Shown piece after piece: positions 1 to 8,627 of a DNA stretch of 64,000 nucleotides. The notes beneath the pieces were generated by a model that saw only the letters and a list, made by a program, of their open reading frames with translations, was not told the DNA's origin and made no database searches. The position numbers and the translations under genes were made by a program. Every line of letters begins with the position of its first letter. Position 1 is the stretch's first letter. Origin of the DNA: Corynebacterium timonense (GTDB taxonomy: Bacteria > Actinomycetota > Actinomycetes > Mycobacteriales > Mycobacteriaceae); NCBI RefSeq assembly GCF_900105305.1, contig NZ_LT629765.1, positions 2,418,001 through 2,482,000 on the forward strand, given 5' to 3'.

Positions 1-137
1 TTATCCACGACAACACGGTGCGGCAGAGGGTGGACAGGATCGCGAGCGTGCTGGGGGAGGACTGGACCACGGGGCCGCACGCCTTCGACATCCACCTGGC
101 GCTGCGGGCGTGGCAGATCCGCGGACGCTCTGTTTGA
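1..137 (+). CDS. PucR-family transcriptional regulator, C-terminal end (partial)
   Basis: Only the last 44 codons are present, read in frame from base 3 and ending at TGA 135-137. The peptide has the pattern of the C-terminal helix-turn-helix of PucR/CdaR-type regulators: I-H-D-N-T-V-R-x-R-V-x-R-I, then G-P-H-A-F-D-I-H-L-A-L-R-A-W. In this family that domain binds DNA and the missing N-terminal part senses a metabolite. The gene ends 129 bases before the transporter-dehydrogenase-monooxygenase-esterase operon and points the same way, so it may regulate that operon; this is inference from position. The family call rests on a short piece but the motif is characteristic. Confidence 0.75.
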   Translation, partial: IHDNTVRQRVDRIASVLGEDWTTGPHAFDIHLALRAWQIRGRSV

Positions 138-266
138 TGTGTGAAACTATATATCCCGTCGGGGGATAGTAGGGAGATCTACATAAAGTAGCCCTTGTCA
201 TAGAATTATCCGAAAGTAACCTAAGTCTCACGCTGTCTTCCCCCATCGGCAGAAAGTGAGATCCCG

Positions 267-1691
267 ATGTCAAGCGCTCTTCGGGCCCCCGGCGCCCAGG
301 ACGCGACGGATAGGTCGACCCTCCGTCGTGCTGTCACCGGCTCCATGGCCGGCACCATCATCGAGTGGTACGAATTTTTCATCTACGGCACCGCTGCTGC
401 CCTCGTCTTCAGCGTGACGTTCTTCCCGGGCGGGGATAACCCGCTCGACGCGGTCATCGCAGCCTTCTTGACCTACGCCATCGGCTTCATCGCCCGCCCC
501 CTCGGCGGCTTCGTCTTTGGCCAGCTCGGCGACCGCTTCGGCCGCAAGAGCCTGCTCCAGGTCTCGCTCATCATGATCGGCGTGGCCACCTTCCTCATGG
601 GCTGCCTGCCGGACTTCAGCGTCTGGGGCTACTGGGCGCCGATCGCCCTGGCCACCCTGCGCTTTATCCAGGGCTTCGCCGTGGGCGGCGAGTGGGGCGG
701 GGCGATCCTGCTTGTCGGCGAGCACAGCCCGCCCGAGCAGCGCGGCTTCTGGGCGTCCTTCCCGCAGGCCGCGGCCTGCGTGGGCAACGTCCTGGCCAGC
801 ATCGTCCTGCTCAGCGCGAACATCTTGCTGCCGGAGGAGGACTTCCTGGACTGGGGGTGGCGCGTCGCCTTCTGGCTCTCCGCCGTCGTGGTCTTCATCG
901 GCTACTACATCCGCAAGAAGGTCGAGGACGCCCCGATCTTCAAAGAGGCCCTCAAGCAGCAGGAGGAAAACGCCCACGCCTCCTCCGGCCTGCGCGCCGT
1001 CATCACGCAGTACCCGAAGGAACTGCTGGTGGCCACGGCCGTGCGCATCGGCGAGAACGCGATGTACTACCTCATCATCGCGTTCACCCTGACGTACCTG
1101 ACCATCTTTGACACGATGAGCCGCCAGGACGTGCTGCTCATCATGTTCATCGCCAACATCATCCAGTTCTTCGCCATGATTTACGGCGGCTACCTCTCCG
1201 ACAGGATCGGGCGGCGCAAAACCTACCTGCTCGGCGGCATCCTCTCGCTCATCTGGGCGCCGTTCTACTTCCCGCTGCTCAACACCGGGGACTTCACCAT
1301 CATCCTCGCGGCTGTCGTGTTCGGCCTCGTGGCGCAGTCCTTCATGTACGGACCCGAGGGCGCGCTGTTCGGGGAGCTCTTTCCCACCCGCGCCCGCTAC
1401 TCCGGCATCTCCGCCGCCTACCAGATGGGCTCCATCCTCGGCGGCTCCCTCGCCCCCATCCTGGCGACCTACCTGTGGGGCGTGTTCGACAGCTGGGTGC
1501 CCATCGCCATCTACCTCGTGGCCATCCTTGCCTTCTCCGTGTTCAGCCTCGTCGTCGGGGTGAAGGAGACCCGTGGCGCCCGCCTCGAGGACATCGACGC
1601 CGCCGACTACCACAAGCACGTCAACGTCTCCGCGGCCCGCGCTGCCGCAGAGGCGGAGACCGAAGAAGCACTGAAAGTGAGGACGCATTAA
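267..1691 (+). CDS. MHS-family MFS transporter (metabolite:H+ symporter)
   Basis: A 474-residue membrane protein with the usual 12-helix MFS layout. Near residues 75-95 it has the MHS-type loop R-P-L-G-G-F-V-F-G-Q-L-G-D-R-F-G-R-K, and later G-G-E-W-G-G, both typical of the ProP/ShiA/KgtP branch that imports small organic acids or zwitterions with protons. The start is ATG 267, after 129 bases of AT-richer upstream sequence. The stop is two bases from the ATG of the dehydrogenase gene, so the four genes 267-5349 form one operon. It probably imports the operon's substrate. The substrate cannot be read from sequence. Confidence 0.9.
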   Translation: MSSALRAPGAQDATDRSTLRRAVTGSMAGTIIEWYEFFIYGTAAALVFSVTFFPGGDNPLDAVIAAFLTYAIGFIARPLGGFVFGQLGDRFGRKSLLQVSLIMIGVATFLMGCLPDFSVWGYWAPIALATLRFIQGFAVGGEWGGAILLVGEHSPPEQRGFWASFPQAAACVGNVLASIVLLSANILLPEEDFLDWGWRVAFWLSAVVVFIGYYIRKKVEDAPIFKEALKQQEENAHASSGLRAVITQYPKELLVATAVRIGENAMYYLIIAFTLTYLTIFDTMSRQDVLLIMFIANIIQFFAMIYGGYLSDRIGRRKTYLLGGILSLIWAPFYFPLLNTGDFTIILAAVVFGLVAQSFMYGPEGALFGELFPTRARYSGISAAYQMGSILGGSLAPILATYLWGVFDSWVPIAIYLVAILAFSVFSLVVGVKETRGARLEDIDAADYHKHVNVSAARAAAEAETEEALKVRTH

Positions 1692-1693
1692 TT

Positions 1694-2848
1694 ATGACGA
1701 CAACCGTTGCCCGCACCATCCAGGCCGCCGTCCTGGAACACCCCGGCGCTGAGCGCCCCTACGCGGAATCGAAGCCCATCGTGGTCGACGAGCTCGAGCT
1801 GGACGCCCCGGAAGGCGACGAGCTGCTCGTGCGCATTACCGCCGCCGGCGTGTGCCACTCTGACCTCTCCGTGGTCAACAACGACCGCCCGCGCCCAGTG
1901 CCGATGGTCCTGGGCCACGAAGCAACCGGCGTGGTCGAGCAGGTCGGCCCCGACGTCGAGGACCTTAAGGTGGGCGACACCGTGGTGATGACCTTCCTGC
2001 CGCGCTGCGGGCACTGCCCGGGCTGCCGCTCCGAGGGGAAGATCCCCTGCGAGAACGGCGCCCGCGCTAACGAGGCCGGCACCCTGCTCAGCGGCGGGCG
2101 CCGCCTGAGCAGGAACGGCGAGGTGGTGCAGCACCACATCGGCGTCTCCGGCTTTGCCACCCACGCCGTCGTCTCCCGCCGCTCCGTCGTGCCCGTCGGC
2201 AGCGACGTCCCGCCGGAGATCGCCGCGATCTTCGGCTGCGCCATCCTGACGGGTGGGGGCGCTGTGTTAAACGTCGCTAAGCCTGAGCCCGATGACACGC
2301 TCGCCGTCGTCGGACTCGGCGGCGTGGGCATGGCCGCGATCATCACCGCCGCGGCGGTGGGCGTGAAGGACATCATCGGCATCGACCTGCAGGAGGGCAA
2401 GCGCGCCCAGGCGCTCGAGCTCGGCGCGACCGAGGTCATGTCCCCGGACGAGGCGCAGGCCTCCGGGAAGCGCTTCGCCGCCGTCATCGAGGCGGCGGGG
2501 CACCCGGCCGCCCTGCAGACGGCGTGGGAGATCACCGCCCCCGGCGGCGTGACCTGCACCGTCGGCTTGCCCGCGCCGGGCAACGAGATTCGCATCGACC
2601 CGCTGAAGGTCACGACGGAGGCCCGCCACCTGGTGGGCAGCTACCTCGGCTCCGCCGTGCCCAGCGTGGATATTCCCAAGTACGAGAAGCTGTGGCGCGA
2701 CGGCAAGCTCAACGCCGAAGGACTCATCTCCTCGCGCATCGAGCTCACCGACATCAACGAAGCCATGGACCGCCTGCAGGACGCCAGCGTCTTGCGGCAG
2801 ATCATCATGTTCCCGGACCCCGCTGACACAGACGCAGATAAGGAGTAA
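1694..2848 (+). CDS. zinc-dependent alcohol dehydrogenase (MDR family)
   Basis: A 384-residue medium-chain dehydrogenase. Catalytic-zinc residues are visible at C54-H55 (G-V-C-H-S-D) and H75-E76 (G-H-E). The structural-zinc lobe has C105, C108, C111 and C119. The NAD-binding fold shows G-L-G-G-V-G. It should oxidise an alcohol to an aldehyde or ketone in the cytosol. The ATG at 1694 was chosen because it lies two bases after the transporter stop and starts the conserved domain; a longer frame upstream only overlaps the transporter gene. It is followed six bases later by the monooxygenase gene. Together the set suggests alcohol to ketone to ester to hydrolysis products. Confidence 0.92.
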   Translation: MTTTVARTIQAAVLEHPGAERPYAESKPIVVDELELDAPEGDELLVRITAAGVCHSDLSVVNNDRPRPVPMVLGHEATGVVEQVGPDVEDLKVGDTVVMTFLPRCGHCPGCRSEGKIPCENGARANEAGTLLSGGRRLSRNGEVVQHHIGVSGFATHAVVSRRSVVPVGSDVPPEIAAIFGCAILTGGGAVLNVAKPEPDDTLAVVGLGGVGMAAIITAAAVGVKDIIGIDLQEGKRAQALELGATEVMSPDEAQASGKRFAAVIEAAGHPAALQTAWEITAPGGVTCTVGLPAPGNEIRIDPLKVTTEARHLVGSYLGSAVPSVDIPKYEKLWRDGKLNAEGLISSRIELTDINEAMDRLQDASVLRQIIMFPDPADTDADKE

Positions 2849-2854
2849 CACCCA

Positions 2855-4351
2855 ATGACCAACGACCACATCTACAATGCCATCATCGTCGGGGCCGGCT
2901 TCTCCGGCCTCGGCCAGGGCGCCCAGTTCGTGCAGGACGGGGTGGACAACTTCCTCATCCTGGAAAAGGGCGAGCGCCTCGGCGGCGTCTGGCGCGACAA
3001 CACCTACCCGGGCGCGGCGTGCGACACCCAGTCCGTCATCTACTGCTTTAGCTACTTCCTCCACCTCGGCGCCTCCCGCATGTTCTGCAGCCACGACGAG
3101 CTGCTGCGCTACCTGGACAACCTGGCAGCCACCTTCGGCCTGGAGAAGTACCTGCGCACCAACCAGCACGTCACCCGCGCGGCGTGGGACGAGGCCGAGA
3201 AAGTGTGGCGCGTGAGCACCGCCGACGGAAACGAGTACCTCACCCGCATGCTCATCCCGGCGTGGGGCCAGCTGGGCACCCCCAGCATCCCCAACTTCGA
3301 GGGCCTGGACAGCTTCGAGGGCGACTACTTCCACTCCGCGCGCTGGAACCACGACGTGGACCTGAAGGGCAAGCGCGTCGCCTCCATCGGCGCGGCGGCC
3401 TCCGCGGTGCAGTACATCCCCGAGATCGCCCCCGAGGTCGGGCAGCTGACCGTCTTCCAGCGCTCGGCGAACTACATCCTGCCGCGCAACCAGCGCATCT
3501 TCACCGAGGAGGAACTCGCGGAGTTCCAGCGCGACCCGGACGTGTACCGCGAGCTGCGCCATTCCATCCACGACGAGCGCGAGGCCGGCTTCGAGCGCAC
3601 CCGCCGCCAGACGGACGCCGCCGCGGAGGGCATGAAGCTGGCCAAGGAGCACCTGGAGAACCAGATCCAGGACCCGGAGCTGCGCGAGAAGTTCACCCCG
3701 CACTTCGACTTCGGCTGCAAGAGGATCCTGCGCACCGACGACTACTACCCCACGTTCAACCGCGACAATGTCTCGCTGGTCACTGAGGGCATCGAACGCA
3801 TCACGCCGAAGGGCATTGTCACCAGCGATGGCGTTGAGCGCGAGTTCGACGTGATCATCTTCGGCACCGGATTCCACAGCCAGGCCTTCCAGGCCGGCAC
3901 GGAGATCATCGGCCGCGACGGCCTGACCCTCGACGAGCGGTGGGGCAACTCCCCGGAGGCCTACCTCGGCATGACCGTCGACGGCTTCCCCAACCTGTTC
4001 ATCCTCTACGGGCCGAACACGAACCTCAACCACCACTCCATCGTGACCATGCTCGAGGCGCAGAACCGCTACGTCCGGCAGGCACTCACCCAGCTTCTCG
4101 ACGGCTCCGAGACCGAGTTCGAAGTCCTCCCCGAAACCCTGCGCACCTTCAACGAGAAGGTGCAAGAGGACCTGGAAAACTCCGCCTACTCCTCCGACTG
4201 CTCCTCCTGGTACAAGAACGAGGACGGCAAGGTGATCAACAACTGGTCCGGCACCGTCGCGGAGTACCACGCGCTGACCGCCGAGTTCAACCCGGAGGAT
4301 TTCGGCTTGTCCCGCAGTGACTCCGAGCTCGCAGGTCAGGGGGCACAGTAA
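2855..4351 (+). CDS. flavin-containing Baeyer-Villiger-type monooxygenase
   Basis: A 498-residue FAD/NADPH monooxygenase. The FAD motif is G-A-G-F-S-G at residues 13-18, followed by the G-G-V-W-R-D-N-x-Y-P-G segment common in this family. The Baeyer-Villiger fingerprint F-x-G-x-x-x-H-x-x-x-W appears as F-E-G-D-Y-F-H-S-A-R-W, but the next residue is N rather than the usual P or D. The NADPH-side motif is the weak G-A-A-A-S-A. The family inserts oxygen next to a ketone to give an ester or lactone. Placed between an alcohol dehydrogenase and an esterase, that reaction makes sense. A strict BVMO assignment is inference because of the changed fingerprint residue. Confidence 0.85.
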   Translation: MTNDHIYNAIIVGAGFSGLGQGAQFVQDGVDNFLILEKGERLGGVWRDNTYPGAACDTQSVIYCFSYFLHLGASRMFCSHDELLRYLDNLAATFGLEKYLRTNQHVTRAAWDEAEKVWRVSTADGNEYLTRMLIPAWGQLGTPSIPNFEGLDSFEGDYFHSARWNHDVDLKGKRVASIGAAASAVQYIPEIAPEVGQLTVFQRSANYILPRNQRIFTEEELAEFQRDPDVYRELRHSIHDEREAGFERTRRQTDAAAEGMKLAKEHLENQIQDPELREKFTPHFDFGCKRILRTDDYYPTFNRDNVSLVTEGIERITPKGIVTSDGVEREFDVIIFGTGFHSQAFQAGTEIIGRDGLTLDERWGNSPEAYLGMTVDGFPNLFILYGPNTNLNHHSIVTMLEAQNRYVRQALTQLLDGSETEFEVLPETLRTFNEKVQEDLENSAYSSDCSSWYKNEDGKVINNWSGTVAEYHALTAEFNPEDFGLSRSDSELAGQGAQ

Positions 4352-5349
4352 TGGCAACGGAGCAGACTATCGACGACTACACCAAGCGCCCCGTCGCCGC
4401 CGACGCGCTGCCGACGCTGCAGGCCTTCCGCGAGGGCGGCGCGAAGCCCTTCCACGAGTTCGCCGTGGAGGACGTGCGCGACACCTACGTGGCCAACACC
4501 GAGGCGGCGCCCCTGACGGAGCACCGCGAGCCCGAGCACACCGACTTCGAGGTGGGGCAGTTCCGCGTCCGGCTCTACGAGCCGCGCGACACGGACCAGC
4601 GCTCCGAGCCGACCGCCGGCATCCTGTTCATGCACGGCGGCGGCTGGGTGATGGGTGATCTGCGCACCCACCACTCCGTGGCCCGCCGCCTCGCCGCGCG
4701 CACGTGCCTGCCCGTCCTCGCGGTGGACTACCGCCTCGCGCCCGAGCACCGCTACCCCGCCGCCGTCGACGACTGCCGGGAGGCCCTGCAGTGGTTCATC
4801 GAGTGCAGCGACGTCCACGGCGTCACCCTGACCTCCGTCAGCTTCGCGGGCGACAGCGCGGGCGGCCAGCTTGCCGCCATCCTGACCAACGAGACCGTGG
4901 CGGGCGCCTCCAGCATCCCCGTCGACTGCCAGGTGCTGCTCTACCCGGCCGTGGACCTCACGGAGGAGAACATGGCCACTTCCACGTCGTACCAGCGCCT
5001 GACGGAGGGCTTCCCGCTGGTCGCCGACACGATGAAGTGGTTTGTGGACACCTACATCGAGGACGGCGTGGACCGCACCGCGGCCGACATTAGCCCGCTG
5101 CGCGCCGAGCTGCCCGAGAACCTTCCGGCGTCCTTCGTGATCACGGTGGACAACGACCCGCTCGCCGAGGAAGGCGCCCGCTACGCCGCCAAGCTCGCCG
5201 CGGCGGGCGCGCCGGTGCACTACGAGCACCTGTCCGGCTACGCCCACGGGCTGTTCACGTCGGCGGCGAAGATCCCGACCGGCGAGCGCTACCTGAACAA
5301 GGCCGCCGACTTCATCGTCGACAGCGCCGGGGCGCGCACGCAGGACTAG
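4351..5349 (+). CDS. alpha/beta-hydrolase, hormone-sensitive-lipase type esterase
   Basis: A 332-residue esterase of the HSL (family IV) type. The oxyanion-hole motif H-G-G-G-W starts at H95, the family signature D-Y-R-L-A-P-E-H-R-Y-P-A follows, and the nucleophile elbow is G-D-S-A-G-G with Ser169. A later D-N-D-P-L and Y-A-H-G-L supply the probable acid and histidine. Its ATG overlaps the monooxygenase stop by one base (TAATG), so the two are translationally coupled. It would hydrolyse the ester or lactone made by the monooxygenase. No signal peptide is seen, so it is cytosolic. Confidence 0.9.
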   Translation: MATEQTIDDYTKRPVAADALPTLQAFREGGAKPFHEFAVEDVRDTYVANTEAAPLTEHREPEHTDFEVGQFRVRLYEPRDTDQRSEPTAGILFMHGGGWVMGDLRTHHSVARRLAARTCLPVLAVDYRLAPEHRYPAAVDDCREALQWFIECSDVHGVTLTSVSFAGDSAGGQLAAILTNETVAGASSIPVDCQVLLYPAVDLTEENMATSTSYQRLTEGFPLVADTMKWFVDTYIEDGVDRTAADISPLRAELPENLPASFVITVDNDPLAEEGARYAAKLAAAGAPVHYEHLSGYAHGLFTSAAKIPTGERYLNKAADFIVDSAGARTQD

Positions 5350-6983
5350 CGGGGCTGCGGCTGCGTGACGTTGTAACCGATCACGCCCGGCAGCACCGCG
5401 GGAGCCTGCCCGAGCAACGCCCTCAGGTTGCCCTCGCGCTCGACCGCGCTGGTGACAGCCGTCACGCGGGCGCCCTTGCGGGTGGTCTCGCTGCCGCGGC
5501 GCGGCGCAGCACCGCCAGCAGGTCCACTGACAGGTCCGCCGACAGGTACAGCGCGGCTGGCGGCTGTGCTTGTCGACGTCGCCACCGGGCCGATGCTGGT
5601 GGCATGACCGCCGGTGCCGCTGAAGCCGCGGTTGAGGCCCCCGCCCGGGGATCCGACTAGGGCGCCGCCGCGGCTTTCGCCGTTCTGAACGCCAGCGGAC
5701 GGACCCCTCACAGCAGCGCCCGCGGGTGCCGCCCCGGCGCCAAGGCTGAGCGGGACACCCGCCGCTCCCGTCAAGCGTGGCGCGGCGTGGGCACCGGAAC
5801 CAGCGGCCGGGAGAAGAGGATCCGCGATACCGCCCGCGCTCGCGATTCCGGGGGCCAGCGTTGCTGGCATGCTTGCCGCGGCGAGCGACGCGGCCTGTGT
5901 CGGCGTCGCTCCCTCCGAGATCGCCCGCACCACCTCGGGGGTGACCTCGCCGAACTGCGAGACAACCTCGTGCGGCGACATCGGCTCGGCCAACTGGCCG
6001 TAGCCGTGCTGGCGCAGGGCTTCCGACACGACCCGTGGCAAGGAGATTGCGTCGAACGCCGGGACCGTCGGTGCCTGCGGGGCCCCGGGAGTGACGCTCC
6101 CGCCAGGCATCGCATTGAGCCCGGGAAGCAGCTGGTTGAACACGGGGTTCGTGGGCACCAAGCCGGACGTCAGCGTTGTCGGGAACGGAACGAGAAACGC
6201 CTGCTCGAACGCGAGTTTGTGCTCTAGGGATGGAAGAGCCACCCACGTCGCGTGAGCTGCGGCCGTGAGTATTTGGTTCGCCGCAGCGACCGCGGCAAGG
6301 TTCGCTGTGTGCGCCGCCAGCGCGGTGGCGTGGCCAGCGTAGGTCCCCCCGGCCCACTGGATGCGACTGAGGCGCTCGAGCGCTGCCTGCACCCAGCTCG
6401 TCGACGCCGACGAGGCCAGTGCCGCTTTCGCTCCGTCGAGCGCGGCGACGGTCTGGCTGAGGAGGCCAGCCGTTTTCGACCATTGCCCAGAAGCTGAGGT
6501 GGCTTCGGCGGGGTTGGTCGTCGAAAATAAGCTATTGAGCCCCGGCAGCGACACCTGCGGCCCCGCCACCGGTGCGGCATTGGCGAAGCGGCCTGTCGTC
6601 GCGTTCACCAACGGCGGCGCAGGTGCCGGCGATCGCAGAGCGTTCGCGGCCGACACCATACCGAGCCCCCGCGCCACCCCGATGTGGGATACCAGCCGAG
6701 AAAAATCGACGTCCGCCCGCACTGTGTTGTCGAGGTTGGACTCGAGGAGCACGGCGGCGTCGCGGATGTGCGAGGCGAGGGCGCCTGTCGCCTGTGGCTC
6801 GTAGGTTCCCGCGATCGTGCCGTGCGTCCGGCCCGCCATGTCCAGGCCCGAGACGGGGGAGAAGGTGGCGAGCGAGACGAAGCGGTTCTGCGTGCTCGAA
6901 CCCGACAACAGCCTCGCTGTATGGTCGAGCTGCGAAACAGCGTCACGAACTGCGACGACATCCAGCAATAATTGGTTGCCCAC
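5346..6983 (-). CDS. PPE/ESX-like alanine-rich hypothetical protein
   Basis: A 545-residue protein starting at GTG 6983 behind a strong AGGGGGA site. The first 230 residues are alanine-rich and helical, with short spaced Asp/Ser-containing segments. One stretch, W-A-G-G-T-Y-A-G-H-A-T-A-L, is reminiscent of actinobacterial PPE or WXG100-like proteins. The remainder is rich in Pro, Gly, Ala and Ser with no clear fold. There is no signal peptide or membrane segment. No ESX genes are nearby, so secretion by a type VII system is only a guess. Its 3' end overlaps the esterase stop by four bases, tail to tail. Confidence 0.55.
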   Translation of the reverse strand: MGNQLLLDVVAVRDAVSQLDHTARLLSGSSTQNRFVSLATFSPVSGLDMAGRTHGTIAGTYEPQATGALASHIRDAAVLLESNLDNTVRADVDFSRLVSHIGVARGLGMVSAANALRSPAPAPPLVNATTGRFANAAPVAGPQVSLPGLNSLFSTTNPAEATSASGQWSKTAGLLSQTVAALDGAKAALASSASTSWVQAALERLSRIQWAGGTYAGHATALAAHTANLAAVAAANQILTAAAHATWVALPSLEHKLAFEQAFLVPFPTTLTSGLVPTNPVFNQLLPGLNAMPGGSVTPGAPQAPTVPAFDAISLPRVVSEALRQHGYGQLAEPMSPHEVVSQFGEVTPEVVRAISEGATPTQAASLAAASMPATLAPGIASAGGIADPLLPAAGSGAHAAPRLTGAAGVPLSLGAGAAPAGAAVRGPSAGVQNGESRGGALVGSPGGGLNRGFSGTGGHATSIGPVATSTSTAASRAVPVGGPVSGPAGGAAPRRGSETTRKGARVTAVTSAVEREGNLRALLGQAPAVLPGVIGYNVTQPQPR

Positions 6984-7097
6984 CTTGCTCCCCCTTGTTT
7001 ATCCCCCGAGGCACTAGCACGTACTGTATCGCTGCTGTCCTATAGCCGTCGTGCTCCCAGTGCGCACCTTAGTGGGCACGTGACTGGAACCGCGGCG

Positions 7098-7685
7098 CTA
7101 GAGGCTGTAAAGAGCTTGCAGGGCTCGGCTGGCTTGCTCGCATAGCGAGGTGACGTCCTCATCGGGAAAATACGATGTCGCCGAAGCCCCGAAAGCACCG
7201 CGCACTGTATCGACAACGGCAAAGCACACGCCGCCGCCGGCGGGCGGTTCGTAGAAATAAACATGTGGGATGTCCCCGGGGTCAATTCCTTCGATGAAGC
7301 GGGCTTGCTGCGAAGATGCAGCGCGGTCCGCGGCGGTGCTGAGAAAACCGACGTGAATGTCGGGGTTGTCGGTTTCGAAAAAACACGACGCTCTCTGCAT
7401 TGTTGAGTCGTAACCAAGGTCGATCTTCCCGACGAACCCCGCTGCCGCGAATTCTTCGTCGGAGATCTCGGCGCATGGATTAAAAAGGTCGGAGCCGATG
7501 GTGTGCGGATCAAATTCACCGATAACTAGGTCTCCGCTACGGAAATGGAACGCAGAAACCTCCCCGGCTTGTACCGGCCCAGTCGTCGTTGGTTCTGCTC
7601 CGGTGAGCGGTTCATTGGCAGGCGCGCTACCGCATGCTGCCAGTCCTGCAACCACACAGACAACGAGACTTCGAAGTGCGTTCAT
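7098..7685 (-). CDS. small lipoprotein, DUF3558-like
   Basis: A 195-residue lipoprotein. The chosen ATG at 7685 begins a classic lipoprotein signal: M-N-A-L-R, a hydrophobic core, then the lipobox L-A-A-C. A GGGGG ribosome site precedes it. A longer frame to 7826 would put 47 poorly coding residues before the signal. The mature part has the F-N-P-C-A-E-I-S pattern and paired cysteines of actinobacterial DUF3558 lipoproteins, which are surface proteins of unknown function. It lies upstream of the PPE-like gene on the same strand, with about 110 bases between. Confidence 0.7.
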   Translation of the reverse strand: MNALRSLVVCVVAGLAACGSAPANEPLTGAEPTTTGPVQAGEVSAFHFRSGDLVIGEFDPHTIGSDLFNPCAEISDEEFAAAGFVGKIDLGYDSTMQRASCFFETDNPDIHVGFLSTAADRAASSQQARFIEGIDPGDIPHVYFYEPPAGGGVCFAVVDTVRGAFGASATSYFPDEDVTSLCEQASRALQALYSL

Positions 7686-7843
7686 GGCATACCCCCACAA
7701 TCGAAAACCGTACAGTTCTGCTGCCGGTTGCCCCCTTGGCCGCGAGCTAAGCGGCCGTTCTATTGCGTCAGATGGTACTGCACGCAATTCTTCGATGCTC
7801 AAAATCGATGAAATCGACCGCGACATCGCGGCTTAACCCAGAG

Positions 7844-8286
7844 ACTATGCATTGCATAGTTTTGCGGGACACGGAGAACTTCGCGTGCGTACTTTTGGGT
7901 GGGGAAGCTGGCGCGGCAACTATGCATTGCATAGTGCTTCGGCTTGTGGGCTGGCCCGAGGGGCTCCGCGTTGTCGCGGCTCAACCCGCAGCCTATGCAG
8001 TGCATAGCTTTGGCGGGGGGGGAGCGCCGTGTCGCGAGAGTCCGCAATGTCGGAGGTGCCGGTCGTATGGGTATGCATTGCATAGTTCGAAAGAGTCCGC
8101 ACTGCGGACTTTTGGGTGGGGAAGCTGGCGCGGCAACTATGCATTGCATAGTTTTGCCGGGGGGGAAGCGCCGTGTAGCGAAAGTCTGCAATGTCGCAGC
8201 TGCAGGTCTTATGGGTATGCATTGCATAGTTCGAAAGAGCCCGCACCGCGGACTTTGGGGCGCGGCAACTATGCAACGCATAGTTC
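7844..8286. repeat. array of seven palindromes built on ACTATGCATTGCATAGT
   Basis: The palindrome has two 8-base arms, ACTATGCA and TGCATAGT, around one central base. Near-perfect copies centre on about 7852, 7927, 8001, 8078, 8145, 8223 and 8275. The 8001 copy reads CCTATGCAGTGCATAGC and the 8275 copy ACTATGCAACGCATAGT. The 50-65 bases between copies are also related to each other: blocks such as GGGTGGGGAAGCTGGCGCGG and TTCGAAAGAG recur. So the whole unit has been duplicated, alternating between two spacer types. No gene is supported in this stretch. It could be a cluster of protein-binding sites or a mobile intergenic repeat. Confidence 0.85.
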
Positions 8287-8290
8287 TGCG

Positions 8291-8627
8291 TTGCGCGCGG
8301 GCGGCTCGGGGACTTGACCCTTGGTGCTGGTCACGCTGAAACCAGCGTGGTGCTGGGGAAAATGAGGTATTTTTCGCCGCCTCACCAACCACCTTCGCCG
8401 AGTAGTCCAAGGGTGTGGCTGTCTCGCTTTGGGGTCGACCCCGCGGCCGCGATCAGCGCGATCGTCTCCGAGCTCGGGGTCAATCGCAACGCCTGTGCTC
8501 GACCCACGCCGCCGACGAGAAAGCTGCCGGCCGAATTGCGGCGGTGGGCAGCGAGCGCGCACCCGACGGCGCGCTCGAGTGAACTCCCGTGCCCGGTGAA
8601 CTGAGCCCCAGAACGACGCTAAAAAGG
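8291..8627. other. intergenic stretch with no supported gene
   Basis: About 340 bases between the palindrome array and the 3' end of the permease gene. Open frames exist on both strands but show no start signal, codon pattern or recognisable motif. I see no strong terminator. This is where an ABC ATPase gene downstream of the permease would have been expected, and none is there. Confidence 0.5.

Noticed and set aside
270..1688. Long antisense frame opposite the first transporter, and similar frames opposite other GC-rich genes
   Set aside because: In high-GC DNA the antisense third frame is often open; composition is Asp/Gly/His/Arg-rich with no motifs.
1475..2848. A longer alcohol dehydrogenase starting at 1475
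   Set aside because: The extension overlaps the transporter gene in a different frame, while ATG 1694 begins the conserved domain two bases after the transporter stop.
7844..8286. CRISPR array
   Set aside because: Repeats are only 17 bases and palindromic, spacers are similar to each other, and no cas genes are near.
7763..8410. Frames on both strands running through the palindrome array
   Set aside because: They exist only because the repeat unit lacks stops; they encode repeated Met-His-Cys-type runs without ribosome sites or coding pattern.
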